A stretch of 64,000 nt of DNA from Streptomyces shenzhenensis (GCF_003688995.1 NZ_PENI01000023.1:62001-126000), one strand, 5' to 3'; shown: positions 52,696 through 61,272, numbered from the stretch's first letter. Notes: generated by a model from the sequence alone, not told the origin. A program made the numbers and translations.

Positions 52696-53391
52696 ATGAA
52701 GGAAGAGATCGAGGAGACCGTCCGCGCCAGCCGCGCCCTGGCCGCAGCCGGCCTGACCGACATGGTCTGGGGACATGCGGCGGTCCGCGACGCCAACAAC
52801 GACGGCGTGTGGATGAAGGCCTCCGGTTGGGGCTTCGAAGAGATCAGCCCCGAGCGCGTCCTGCTCGTCAGCCGCAAGGGACAGGTCCTGCACGGTGAGG
52901 GTAAGCGGCACATCGAATACCCGATCCACACCGAGATCATGGCGCGGCGCCCCGACGCCGGCTGCGTCGTGCACACGCACGCCCCCGCTCTGAGCGCGTT
53001 CGCCTCGCTGGACGTGCCGCTGCTGCCGCTCTCGCACGACGGCGTTGTGTTCAGCGACCCACAGGTGCCCCGCTTCACCGACACCGGCGCGCTCATCGCG
53101 ACCGCCGAACTCGGCGCCGCGCTCGCCGACACGCTCGGCGATGCGCCCGCGTGCCTCCTGCCCAAGCACGGCGCCGTGACCGCCGGACCGGACGCCGCGA
53201 CCGCCGTGATGTACGCCGTCCTGCTCGAGCGAGCCTGCCGTACGCAACTCATGGCCATGGCCGCCGGCGAGCTCAAGGTCTGGTCCGACGCCGAGGAAGC
53301 GGCCTTCAAACGCGATCAGATCTGGAACCCCACCCAACGCGACGCCGGTTGGCACTACCTGAACCGGCTCTCGGAGAGGACCTTCCAATGA
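52696..53391 (+). CDS. Class II aldolase/adducin-family protein
   Basis: 231-residue zinc aldolase-fold protein. The metal His pair lies in CVVHTHAPALSAF, with a third His in LPKHGAV. Family members cleave sugar phosphates or decarboxylate aromatic dicarboxylates (3,4-dihydroxyphthalate decarboxylase is one). In a gentisate operon a decarboxylase role is plausible but unproven. The stop overlaps the gentisate dioxygenase ATG. Confidence 0.8.
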   Translation: MKEEIEETVRASRALAAAGLTDMVWGHAAVRDANNDGVWMKASGWGFEEISPERVLLVSRKGQVLHGEGKRHIEYPIHTEIMARRPDAGCVVHTHAPALSAFASLDVPLLPLSHDGVVFSDPQVPRFTDTGALIATAELGAALADTLGDAPACLLPKHGAVTAGPDAATAVMYAVLLERACRTQLMAMAAGELKVWSDAEEAAFKRDQIWNPTQRDAGWHYLNRLSERTFQ

Positions 53392-54476
53392 CGCAGACAC
53401 CCGCGAAGGCGGACCGCGACGCTGAACTCTCCACTGCAGAGAAGCAGTTGTACGAGGACTTCAACAGGTTCGGGCTCATTCCGCTGTGGACCGAGCGCGA
53501 AGACCTGATGCCGATGACGCCCGCACCGCAGGCCGTTCCGCACGTCTGGCACTGGGACGACCTGTATCCGTTGGCTGCCCGCGCCGGCGACCTCATCCCC
53601 GTCGGCCGTGGCGGCGAGCGACGCGCCATCTCCGTGTCCAACCCGGGGCTGCCCGGACTCCCGTACGCGACCCCCACCCTGTGGGCCGCCATCCAGTACC
53701 TCGGCCCGAACGAGGTTGCACCGGCCCACCGGCACAGCCAGAACGCCTTCCGGTTCGTCCTCGAAGGCGAAGGCGTGTGGACGGTCGTCGACAGCGACCC
53801 CGTGGCCATGCGACGGGGCGATCTTCTGCTGACCCCCGGGTGGCAGTTCCACGGTCACCACAACCCGCACCCGAAGCCGATGGCCTGGCTGGACGGCCTT
53901 GACATCCCGTTCGTCGCCGCCACCGACACCGGCTTCTTCGAGTTCGGCGAGGACGGGGTGACCGACCGGTCCACCCCGCACCGCTCCCGCTCCGAGCGGA
54001 TCTGGGGCCACCCGGGCCTGCGCCCTCTCGCGGCGACGGCCACGGACACCCCCAACTCGCCGCTGGCCGCCTACCGCTGGGAACACACCGACGCGGCCCT
54101 GACCGCCCAACTCGAAGTCGCCGCCGAAGGACACCCCGGAGTCGTGACCGAACCCGGCCACGCCGCCGTGCGCTTCAGCAACCCCACCACGGGAGGCGAC
54201 GCGCTCACCACCATCCGCACCGAGATGCACCGCATCGCCGCAGGCGAGCGCACCGCCGCGGTCCGCGAGACCGGATCGAGCGTGTGGCAGGTCTTCGACG
54301 GCACCGGCGCCATCACCCTCGACGGCAAGCGCACCGACCTCGTACGCGGCGACGTCATCGCCGTGCCCTCGTGGTGCGAGGTCGCCATCGAGGCCCGCAC
54401 TGACCTCGACCTCTTCCGATTCAGCGACGCCCCCATCTTCGAACGCCTCAACCTCGCCCGCAGGGAGTACTCATGA
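53388..54476 (+). CDS. Gentisate 1,2-dioxygenase (bicupin)
   Basis: 362-residue bicupin that opens gentisate to maleylpyruvate using Fe(II) and O2. The first cupin has the iron ligands in VAPAHRHSQNAFRFVLEGEG and the late His in WQFHGHHNPH. The second (ERTAAVRETGSSVWQVFDGTG) has lost His residues, as usual in this family. N-terminal LYEDFNRFGLIPLWTEREDLMP is a family hallmark. The ATG overlaps the aldolase stop and its own stop overlaps the hydrolase ATG, so the three are tightly coupled. Confidence 0.92.
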   Translation: MTQTPAKADRDAELSTAEKQLYEDFNRFGLIPLWTEREDLMPMTPAPQAVPHVWHWDDLYPLAARAGDLIPVGRGGERRAISVSNPGLPGLPYATPTLWAAIQYLGPNEVAPAHRHSQNAFRFVLEGEGVWTVVDSDPVAMRRGDLLLTPGWQFHGHHNPHPKPMAWLDGLDIPFVAATDTGFFEFGEDGVTDRSTPHRSRSERIWGHPGLRPLAATATDTPNSPLAAYRWEHTDAALTAQLEVAAEGHPGVVTEPGHAAVRFSNPTTGGDALTTIRTEMHRIAAGERTAAVRETGSSVWQVFDGTGAITLDGKRTDLVRGDVIAVPSWCEVAIEARTDLDLFRFSDAPIFERLNLARREYS

Positions 54477-55309
54477 AGCTCGCCACCATCCGCACCGGCA
54501 CCGGCACGGCCGCCGTCCGCGTCGACGAGACGGAAGCGGTGGAGACCGGCTATGCGGATGTCGGTGCCCTGCTGGCCCAGGACAGCTGGCGGGAGCTGGC
54601 CGCCGCGGCTGACGGCGCACGGCACGCGCTGGACGGACTCGACTACGCGCCCGTCGTCCCCCGCCCGCAGAAGATCTTCTGCGTGGGCCTCAACTACCGC
54701 TCCCACATTCTGGAGATGGGTCGTGACCTGCCCCAATACCCCACGGTCTTCGCGAAGTTCCCCGCCGTCCTGATCGGCGCCTACGACGACATCGTGCTGC
54801 CCGCAGCCTCCCAGGCCATCGACTGGGAAGGCGAGATGGCGGTCGTCGTCGGAGCCCGGGCTCGCAACGTCACCGTGGAAGAGGCGGGCGCACGCATCGC
54901 CGGATACGCCGTTCTCAACGACGTCACGGCCAGGGACTGGCAATACCGCACCAAGGAGTGGCTGCAGGGCAAGAACTTCGAGGCCACGACGCCGTTCGGA
55001 CCGGTCCTGGTGACCTCGGACGAGGCGGGCACCGGCTCGCGTCAGCTCACCACGGAGGTCGACGGCGTGACCAAGCAGCAGGCCGACACCGGCGACCTGG
55101 TCTTCGACGCGGCGGCCCTGGTGTCGTATCTGTCGACGATCATCACCCTGGAGCCCGGGGACGTCATCGCCACCGGCACCCCCGGCGGCGTCGGGCAGGC
55201 CCGGGCCCCGAAGGAGTACCTCGGCGACGGCAGCGTCCTCACCACCCGGATCGAGGGGCTCGGCGAGTGCCGTAACCACTGTGTCCAGGAGAAGCCGCAT
55301 GACGCGTGA
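54473..55309 (+). CDS. Fumarylpyruvate hydrolase (FAH family)
   Basis: 278-residue FAH-family hydrolase expected to split fumarylpyruvate to fumarate and pyruvate. Motifs include FCVGLNYRSHILEMG, FAKFPAVLIGAYDDIVLP, the acidic metal site in DWEGEMAVVVG, NDVTARDWQYRTKEWLQGKNF and GDVIATGTPGGVG. Position directly after gentisate dioxygenase and before maleylpyruvate isomerase fixes the role better than sequence alone. ATGA overlap with the upstream stop. Confidence 0.9.
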   Translation: MKLATIRTGTGTAAVRVDETEAVETGYADVGALLAQDSWRELAAAADGARHALDGLDYAPVVPRPQKIFCVGLNYRSHILEMGRDLPQYPTVFAKFPAVLIGAYDDIVLPAASQAIDWEGEMAVVVGARARNVTVEEAGARIAGYAVLNDVTARDWQYRTKEWLQGKNFEATTPFGPVLVTSDEAGTGSRQLTTEVDGVTKQQADTGDLVFDAAALVSYLSTIITLEPGDVIATGTPGGVGQARAPKEYLGDGSVLTTRIEGLGECRNHCVQEKPHDA

Positions 55310-56036
55310 GCCCGCTCCGCGTCCCCTCCTGCTCGACTGGCTCGCGCAGGGCACGAGTCTCCTGCGCAGTGAACTCGACAAGGCGGACGAGTCATGGGTG
55401 ACCGGCCCGTCCACGCTGCCCGGCTGGACCACAGCCCACCTGCTCACCCACCTGGCGCGCAACGCCGACGCCCTGAACAACCTGGTCACCTGGGCCGCCA
55501 CCGGCGTCGAGACCCCGATGTACCCGCACGGTGTCAGCGGGCGCCTGCGCGACATCGAGGAAGGCGCTCAGCGGAAGCCACAGGTCGTCGTCAAGGACGT
55601 CCACGACAGCGCGACCTGGCTCCAGCAGTCCCTCGACGCCCTGCCGGACATTGCCTGGGGACGCACCGTGCGCACCGCCCAGGGGCGCCTCGTCCCGGCC
55701 TCGCTCATTCCCTGGCTGCGGATCCGGGAAGTGTGGATCCACCTCATCGACCTGGGAACCGGAGTCACGTTCACCGCACTGCCCGACGACCTGGCCGCGG
55801 CACTACTGCCCGATGTGGTCACCACACTGGCCGGCCGGGACGACTGCCCAGCTCTGGTCGTACGCCCCTGGTCGGGGGGACTGCCGCTGACGACCAGGCT
55901 GACCGACGCCGCGGCCACTTCGGCCGAAGTCGAAGGCACCACAGCCGACTTGCTCGGCTGGCTCACCGGCCGAGCGTCTGGTGCCGGGCTCGCCTGCGCG
56001 CCGGTGGGTCTGCCTGAGCTGCCCGCGTGGCTGTAG
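55299..56036 (+). CDS. Mycothiol-dependent maleylpyruvate isomerase
   Basis: 245-residue DinB-fold protein that isomerises maleylpyruvate to fumarylpyruvate using mycothiol. Metal-site residues are the His in TAHLLTHLARNADAL and the Glu-x3-His in IREVWIHLIDLG. The C-terminal domain contains ATSAEVEGTTADLLGWLTGR, seen in mycothiol enzymes. Mycothiol use supports an actinobacterial host. AGGAGA sits six bases before the ATG, which overlaps the end of the hydrolase gene by 11 bp. Confidence 0.9.
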   Translation: MTREPAPRPLLLDWLAQGTSLLRSELDKADESWVTGPSTLPGWTTAHLLTHLARNADALNNLVTWAATGVETPMYPHGVSGRLRDIEEGAQRKPQVVVKDVHDSATWLQQSLDALPDIAWGRTVRTAQGRLVPASLIPWLRIREVWIHLIDLGTGVTFTALPDDLAAALLPDVVTTLAGRDDCPALVVRPWSGGLPLTTRLTDAAATSAEVEGTTADLLGWLTGRASGAGLACAPVGLPELPAWL

Positions 56037-56070
56037 TCCCGACACCCCATTCCACTCACCGGAGCACACC

Positions 56071-56721
56071 ATGAAGATCACCCATTTCGGGCATGCCTGC
56101 GTGCTGGTCGAGATCGAGCGCAACGGCCGGACCGCCCGCCTGCTGTTCGACCCGGGTACGTACGCGACCGGCTTCGAGGACATACGCGATCTCGATGCCG
56201 TACTGATCACCCACGAGCACCCCGACCACCTCGACATCGAGCGCCTCGCACCGCTCCTCGGCGCGAACTCCGGGGCCCGGCTGATCGTGGATGAGGGCAG
56301 TAGCGCCCGTCTGGCAGAGGACGACCTGCAGCACGAGACCGTCGGCAAGGGCGACACCATCACCGTCGCCGAGGTGCCGGTCCAGGTGGTGGCCGGCGAT
56401 CACGCGGTCATCCACCCGCAGTTGCCGTGCGTCCACAACAACGGCTACCTCGTCGACCAGCGGCTGTTCCACCCCGGTGACGCCTTCGTTCTCCCGCCCC
56501 AGCAGGTGGATGTCCTGCTCCTGCCGACCGGCGGACCGTGGATGAAGGTGAGCGAGGCGATCGACTACCTGCGAGCCGTCGCTCCGCGCACAGCGATCCC
56601 CATCCACCAGGCGGGACTCGCCGCCGTCCACCAGCAGCTGCACCAGCAACTCTTCTCCAATCTGGGGCCGCAGGAGTGCAGCGTCCAGGTCCTCGATCAC
56701 GGCACGGCGACAGCCGTCTGA
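56071..56721 (+). CDS. MBL-fold metal-dependent hydrolase
   Basis: 216-residue UlaG-like metallo-beta-lactamase-fold hydrolase. It has the GHACVLVE opening, the metal motif THEHPDHLD (His-x-His-x-Asp-His), HPGDAFVLP with the further Asp and IPIHQAG with the last His. Substrate unknown. It follows the isomerase by 34 bp and ends just before a strong hairpin, so it is the last gene of the operon. The role in gentisate use is unclear; a lactone or thioester cleavage is possible. Confidence 0.82.
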   Translation: MKITHFGHACVLVEIERNGRTARLLFDPGTYATGFEDIRDLDAVLITHEHPDHLDIERLAPLLGANSGARLIVDEGSSARLAEDDLQHETVGKGDTITVAEVPVQVVAGDHAVIHPQLPCVHNNGYLVDQRLFHPGDAFVLPPQQVDVLLLPTGGPWMKVSEAIDYLRAVAPRTAIPIHQAGLAAVHQQLHQQLFSNLGPQECSVQVLDHGTATAV

Positions 56722-56739
56722 TTGCTGGGCTCGCAGAGA

Positions 56740-56773
56740 GGTCCCGCCCGACAGTGGGAAGTCGGGTGGGACC
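56740..56773. terminator. Terminator of the gentisate operon
   Basis: GGTCCCGCCCGAC pairs with GTCGGGTGGGACC (one G-U) around an 8-base loop, 19 bp after the last stop, followed by TTGTC. Confidence 0.82.
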
Positions 56774-56779
56774 TTGTCA

Positions 56780-57330
56780 TGCTCTGGGCGGCTAACAGCG
56801 CGGTGGCCACTGACGGATAGATCAGGCCGACGATGGCCCAGACGCGACCGAGGCCCAGGGTGAACTCCATTCCCGTCGCGCGCAGCGCGGGCGGGTAGTG
56901 CGTGGCCATGCAGGCGACTACGAGGCTCTGTGTCCCCATCGACCCGACCCCGCAAGGACGGAGAGCAGGAGGAGCACAGGACGTGGCTGCTGGGTGCTCA
57001 GCGTCAGGAGGCCCACCGCGCCGACCAGGAACCCTCCGACGGTGACAGCCTGCAAATGCCCCATGTCTCCGAGCACGGACAGGCTGACGCTGCCGATGAC
57101 GGCGCCGACGGTGAAGGCGATGGAGAACTCTAACGGCGAGCTGAGGTCGTATCCCGAGCGGATCATCACCGTCGGCAGCCACGTGCTGGTGCTGTAGATG
57201 AGAACGGAGGACATGAACGTGGCGAGGAACAGCACCAGCGTCGTCCAATGGAATGCGAACAGGTTATTTTCCGCCACGGCAAGGACCTGGAACGTGCCAG
57301 TCGACCGCCTGGCCTGCCGGGGTGTCGGTC
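56780..57330 (-). pseudogene. AAHS-type MFS aromatic-acid transporter remnant
   Basis: C-terminal half of a major facilitator permease. Readable helices are WTTLVLFLATFMSSVLIYSTSTWLP, EFSIAFTVGAVIGSVSLSVLGDM and VTVGGFLVGAVGLLTL. A frameshift near 56940 moves the continuation (MGTQSLVVACMATHYPPALRATGMEF, LGRVWAIVGLIYPSVATALLA) to another frame. The N-terminal six helices are missing: the frame stops meaning at about 57330, next to the IclR gene. Segment STWLPTVMIRSG is typical of benzoate/gentisate-type importers. Dead. Confidence 0.75.
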
Positions 57331-57342
57331 GTCGGACGGGGC

Positions 57343-58059
57343 TCAGCCGACTCCCCATCGGGCCGCCTGCTCCGTCAGGAGGTCAGCCGCTTCCTTGACT
57401 GCTTCTACGTACCGCGGGAGCTCCTGGTCGGGCACCCTGTGAGAGAGGGCCGCAATGCTGATCGCCGCGATGACGCCACCGCCCTCTGCGCGCACCGGCG
57501 CGCCCACCCCCAGTACGTCCGCGTCGAGTTCACCGCGGGCGACTGCGTACCCCTGCTCTTTGATCTCGGCGAGCAGGGTGCGCAGTTCGTCGGGATCGGT
57601 GTGAGTGGCTTCGGTGAAGCGCGGCAGCGGCTGGGCGAGCAACTCGTCGATCTGCTCGGGCGGCGCCCAGGCCAGCAAGGTCAGAGCGGCGGCCCCGGCG
57701 TTGACGGGCAGCACCTGGCCTCGCTCGTACGACAGGCGAAGGGCGTTGCCGGCTTCTTCTCGCTCGAGGCAGACCACGGCGGAACCCGTGCGCCGGGTCA
57801 GAAGGGCGGGCACGCCGGTTCGCTCGACGAGTTCGCGCATGACCGGGCGGGCCAGGTCGGACAGGCCGACGCCCCTACGGGCCAGGCGGGCCAGATCCAG
57901 GACACGGGGCCCCAGCCGGAACCCCGAGCCCGACGCATTCTCTTCGAGGAACCCGTTGGAGGTGAGGCTCTGGAGATAGCGGTACGCCGTGGAACGGGCC
58001 ACGCCGAGTTGTGATGCGACCTCTGTGGCCGAGAGTGCCAGACGCTCGTCGTCGAACAT
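57343..58059 (-). CDS. IclR-family regulator, 5'-truncated
   Basis: 238-residue remainder of an IclR regulator. Most of the helix-turn-helix is present (LSATEVASQLGVARSTAYRYLQSLTSNGF) and the effector domain is complete (LPVNAGAAALTLLAWA, VLGVGAPVRAEGGGVIAAISIA). The usual first helix is cut: upstream of FDDERLAL the sequence changes abruptly into an antisense TetR-gene fragment near 58062-58070. ATG 58059 is the first usable start, with no good ribosome site. Probably nonfunctional or weakly expressed. Confidence 0.6.
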   Translation of the reverse strand: MFDDERLALSATEVASQLGVARSTAYRYLQSLTSNGFLEENASGSGFRLGPRVLDLARLARRGVGLSDLARPVMRELVERTGVPALLTRRTGSAVVCLEREEAGNALRLSYERGQVLPVNAGAAALTLLAWAPPEQIDELLAQPLPRFTEATHTDPDELRTLLAEIKEQGYAVARGELDADVLGVGAPVRAEGGGVIAAISIAALSHRVPDQELPRYVEAVKEAADLLTEQAARWGVG

Positions 58060-58071
58060 CAACAGGATGCG

Positions 58072-58542
58072 GCGATGGCGGAGATCGCGGACGAGGCTGG
58101 CGTGGGACGCGCGACGCTGTATCGGCACTTCCCGACGCGCGAGTCGCTGTTGCGGGGTGTGGCGAAGGTCGGGATCGCGGAACTCGCAGACGCCTTCGAC
58201 GCCGCGCACCTCGAAGAGCTCCCGGCCGACCGGGCGATCGCCAGGATCATTGCCGTCTACCTGCGGGAGGGTGCCAAGTACGCCGCAGTGATTAGGTAGG
58301 CCGGTGACTACTGCGACCCGGGCGAAATCGAACGTACGATCAATCCTGTCTGGGATGCGCTCGCCCGTGGTGTCCGGGCCAAGCTCCTGCGTGACGACTT
58401 GCGTGTTGAGGCGGTGTTCGCCATGCTGTCCGCGATCGTGGACCGTGCCCTCTGGCTGGCGGCCGACGAAGTCGTGACGCCCGAGGAAGCCGCCGAGGCT
58501 GCCGTGACGATCTTCCTTGACGGCGCACGCAAGCTCGATTAG
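58072..58542 (+). pseudogene. TetR-family regulator fragment
   Basis: Begins inside the helix-turn-helix (MAEIADEAGVGRATLYRHFPTRESLL) and lacks the first helix and start. An in-frame TAG at 58297-58299 interrupts it, after which the same frame continues with a TetR-like ligand domain (IERTINPVWDALARGVRAKLL, VDRALWLAADEVVTPEEAAEAAV) to TAG at 58542. It joins head-on with the truncated IclR gene. Confidence 0.75.
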
Positions 58543-58599
58543 CACGTGTCGGCGCGACGCCATTGCTGCGGCACGCCGCTCTGCCTGGGACTGCCGGAA

Positions 58600-58774
58600 T
58601 GTCGGGCCGACGGTCACCAGGCCGAGGCATCGTCAGCAGCTCGTGGTCGCGCCACAGTTTGACGGGGGTGGAATTCGGGTGCGGAGCCGACGGCAGAAGG
58701 TGCTCGTCGCGTTCGACGATGCGGGGCGGCTGATCGGAGCCGATGACGGTGACGACTTCAGGAGCGGCCCCCAC
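58600..58774 (-). pseudogene. Truncated third gene of the cupin operon
   Basis: AAGGAG and a GTG at 58774 start a coding-like stretch (GAAPEVVTVIGSDQPPRIVERD, then STPVKLWRDHELLTM) about 130 bp after the small cupin gene. After about 50 codons the sequence becomes antisense to the TetR fragment without a stop, so the rest of the gene is lost. Family not recognised. Between 58775 and 58904 I see nothing else. Confidence 0.35.
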
Positions 58775-58904
58775 GGAAACTCCTTGGCCCCTGGAACGTT
58801 GGAGACCGAGGGGATGCGGCTGGGCCGCCGTACACCGCGTGTGGACCGCCGGCCCCTCGGGGTGGCGATCCACACGCGGCGGTACGCGCTGACCTCGCCC
58901 GCCC

Positions 58905-59447
58905 TCAGGCGGGCACCGGGCTCGACCAGCCGAACGCGGCGAGATCGATTTCGGGGTGTACGGCCTTGCACGAGCCACAGGTGCGCGCGGCTTCATCGGC
59001 CGAGAACCTGGCGCACGCGGCCGCGTAGAAGCTGGACGGAGTCACGTCGTTGTCGTGCTCCCACTCGTAACGGTGCAGCTCGGTCTGGCAGTCCGGGCAG
59101 TACCAGACCGCACCCTGACGCCCAGCCTTGAGCGCCATGAAGCGGATCGCCGTGCCCGCCTCGACAGGGACGATCTGGTGCGGGGTGCCGGCCGGGACGT
59201 AGACGTGATCCCCGATCTTCATCCGGAACCGGTTCACCGAACTGTCGCGCAGGAGCACGTCGCTGCTGCCGGACATCTGGCTCAGGACGGTGTCCTTCTC
59301 GCAGACCAGGTGGAACGGCTGCGGCAACTCGTTGTGCGACAAGTAGAGCTGAGGGTCGGTGTCCGCAGGGAGCACGGCCGCATCGGCGTAGTTCCCCAGC
59401 TCGGGTGCGACCTTGAGTGCGTGGAGCATCCGTCGGCGGTTCGTCAT
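58905..59447 (-). CDS. 3-hydroxyanthranilate dioxygenase-like cupin, small protein
   Basis: 180-residue cupin. The core has LSHNELPQPFHLVCEKDTVLSQMSG, RMKIGDHVYVPAGTPHQIVPVE (late His) and a C-terminal rubredoxin-like part with two Cys-x2-Cys pairs (YCPDCQTEL and CGSCKAVHP), the arrangement of bacterial 3-hydroxyanthranilate 3,4-dioxygenases. ATGA overlap with the gene at 59444 suggests a heteromer. Substrate not known; an aminophenol or related ring is likely. Confidence 0.68.
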   Translation of the reverse strand: MTNRRRMLHALKVAPELGNYADAAVLPADTDPQLYLSHNELPQPFHLVCEKDTVLSQMSGSSDVLLRDSSVNRFRMKIGDHVYVPAGTPHQIVPVEAGTAIRFMALKAGRQGAVWYCPDCQTELHRYEWEHDNDVTPSSFYAAACARFSADEAARTCGSCKAVHPEIDLAAFGWSSPVPA

Positions 59448-60190
59448 CGGGAGACCTCCTGAAGTGCGGGCTGTCCGGCTTCCTGCAGTGCGCGGTACGC
59501 GGCATTCACCGCGGTGGTCTGGGTGACCGTCCGGTGCCAGCCCCAAGGGGCAGTTGTGAACGGCTTGTTGACGTGGCCGCACTCCTTGCAGGTGCGTCCG
59601 GCGTCGGAGTTGCGGATGTCGGCGAACCTGGAAGATCCGACGGTCGTCGGGAACTGCGAGACGCGGTCGTCATCGGCGCCACCGTGCCGGGTCGCGTCAT
59701 AGCCGGGCAGGCCGGCCGGAGTCGCGTCGTACTCGTGCCGCACGATCTCGGCCTTGCACTCCTGGCAGCGGGCGATCATCGCCTCCGACTGGTCCCCCTC
59801 CTCTGCCTGGTGCTGGGTGACCACCATGAGCCCGTAGGCGCCCTCCTCCTTCTCGTCGCGGAGGTAGGAGTTGACTCCGTGCAGGTTCTGAGTCGCCATG
59901 ATCTGTCCGGTAGCCATCACCGACCGGTGCGCGCCGTAGACGACGACGACTTCGTTCACGGTGTTCCAGTGGAAGAAGTGGCCGTAATCGGCGTCCGGAC
60001 TGCCGATGAGAACTGCGCCGCAGGGCACGATCGCACCAGCATGGTCGTACGGGAACAGTGGCATCAGCTGTCCTGCGGACCTGGCCATGTGCTCGAAAAC
60101 GTTGGTCTTGAGTGGTTCGCGGTCGGGGTCGGCCGGAGAGATCTGCTGGGTCTCTTCCAACGGGACCGACTCCGTGGTGGGCTCGCTCAT
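59444..60190 (-). CDS. 3-hydroxyanthranilate dioxygenase-like cupin, large protein
   Basis: 248-residue cupin related to the next gene. The core is DYGHFFHWNTVNEVVVVYG (His and Glu candidates for iron), and it has two Cys-x2-Cys pairs (RCQECKAEIVRHEYD and CKECGHVN), separated by an insert of about 60 residues. First gene of the cupin operon. A half-site of the IclR motif and an AT-rich palindrome precede it at 60219-60254, so transcription is probably controlled by the IclR at 60412 or its paralog. Confidence 0.66.
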   Translation of the reverse strand: MSEPTTESVPLEETQQISPADPDREPLKTNVFEHMARSAGQLMPLFPYDHAGAIVPCGAVLIGSPDADYGHFFHWNTVNEVVVVYGAHRSVMATGQIMATQNLHGVNSYLRDEKEEGAYGLMVVTQHQAEEGDQSEAMIARCQECKAEIVRHEYDATPAGLPGYDATRHGGADDDRVSQFPTTVGSSRFADIRNSDAGRTCKECGHVNKPFTTAPWGWHRTVTQTTAVNAAYRALQEAGQPALQEVSR

Positions 60191-60218
60191 GGCTGTCCCT
60201 CTCCTGGAAGTGTCGCGC

Positions 60219-60236
60219 CATGCGGAACGGTGATCG
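60219..60236. promoter_or_regulatory. IclR-type half-site upstream of the cupin operon
   Basis: On the minus strand the sequence reads GTTCCGCATG, identical over ten bases to the right half of the site at 49124. It lies about 30 bp before the ATG at 60190. Confidence 0.4.
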
Positions 60237-60238
60237 CT

Positions 60239-60254
60239 ATTTTGGTACTAAAAT
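60239..60254. promoter_or_regulatory. AT-rich palindrome upstream of the cupin operon
   Basis: ATTTTGGTACTAAAAT is nearly symmetric around GTAC and stands out in GC-rich DNA. It may be an operator or the -10/-35 region of the cupin promoter. Confidence 0.4.
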
Positions 60255-60360
60255 CTGGAGCATGGCAAGCGCCGAGCGACAGCCAATCTGCCCCGGGGTG
60301 CCTGTGTGCGGTGCGGGTAGAGGCGGCGAAAGTGCAGGTCGCGAGGTGTGCGGACGCCGA

Positions 60361-60390
60361 CGGCCGCCCCGGAAAACTCCGGGGCGGCCG
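60361..60390. terminator. Terminator of the IclR gene (paralog B)
   Basis: CGGCCGCCCCGGA pairs perfectly with TCCGGGGCGGCCG around AAAC, 21 bp beyond the IclR stop in its direction of transcription. Confidence 0.8.
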
Positions 60391-60411
60391 TTGTGGCGGG
60401 CAGGGTCCGCG

Positions 60412-61221
60412 TCAGTTGATGCGCTCACCCAGCTCACGGGCGACGCGTACGGTCGCGGCTGCTGCGCTGTCGATCCAGTCGTCGTCGACGCGGGACTGGG
60501 GGGCCGTGGTGGCTATGGCGGCCCGTGCGTGCCCGTGCTTGTCCCGGACGACTGCCGCGACCGCGCTGACATCGGCCTCGCTCTCGGCGTTGTTGACGGC
60601 GTAGCCCAGGCGGCGGACGTCGGTCAGCTGCTTCTTGAGGTCCTCGCGCGTCTGTGGGGCGCGGGACGTCGGAGCCTGTAGGTCCTCCTCCGGATAGCGG
60701 GCTGCGAGCGCTTCGTCGTCGAGTTCGGCGAGCAGGGCCTTGCCGGCGGCTGTCGCGTGCGCGGGCAGAGTCCAGCCGGTCCGGCTTCCGGTGCGCACGA
60801 CCTGATTGCTCTCGACGCTGTCGACATAGAGCACCTCGGCCCCGCGGAGGGTTGCCAGGTGAACCGTCTCGTCGGTCTCGTCGCGCAAGTGCACCAGGGC
60901 TCCGTGCGCGAGCGAGCGGATGTCCATGTTCGCGACGACCGACAGGCCGATGTCGACGAGCGCGGGGCCCGGCTTGTAGGCGCGGGAGAAGTCGTCCTGT
61001 GTCACGAAGCCGTGGTGGCTGAGCGTGGCGAGCATGCGGTGGACCGTCGACCGTGACAGGCCCATGTCGCGGGCGACTTGGTTCACGCGGATCATCTCGT
61101 GGTCCTGGAACATGCGCAGCATGCGCAACACGTTGTCGACGGCTCCGATCAGGCCCGCCGGGCGGCGTTCAGAGCTGGGCTCTTCGCTGTTGTTCGCCGT
61201 TTTTCGATCCACACAGAGCAC
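60412..61221 (-). CDS. IclR-family transcriptional regulator (paralog B)
   Basis: 269-residue IclR regulator and paralog of 48266. HTH: IRVNQVARDMGLSRSTVHRML; effector domain LPAHATAAGKALLAELDDEAL, then YAVNNAESEADVSAVAAVVRD. GTG 61221 aligns with the paralog start but has a weak ribosome site; GTG 61212 is the alternative. It is divergent from the DUF4242-TAXI operon with a motif-bearing promoter between, the same arrangement as paralog A. Confidence 0.88.
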   Translation of the reverse strand: MLCVDRKTANNSEEPSSERRPAGLIGAVDNVLRMLRMFQDHEMIRVNQVARDMGLSRSTVHRMLATLSHHGFVTQDDFSRAYKPGPALVDIGLSVVANMDIRSLAHGALVHLRDETDETVHLATLRGAEVLYVDSVESNQVVRTGSRTGWTLPAHATAAGKALLAELDDEALAARYPEEDLQAPTSRAPQTREDLKKQLTDVRRLGYAVNNAESEADVSAVAAVVRDKHGHARAAIATTAPQSRVDDDWIDSAAAATVRVARELGERIN

Positions 61222-61272
61222 AGTAGCGCAGAGATTTCCAGCCTCTACGCCCTTGCCATTACGTTCCTATGA

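Noticed and set aside
60259..60681. Plus-strand ORF starting MASAERQPICPG after the AT-rich palindrome
   Set aside because: It runs through the IclR terminator hairpin and antisense to the IclR gene; no domain seen.
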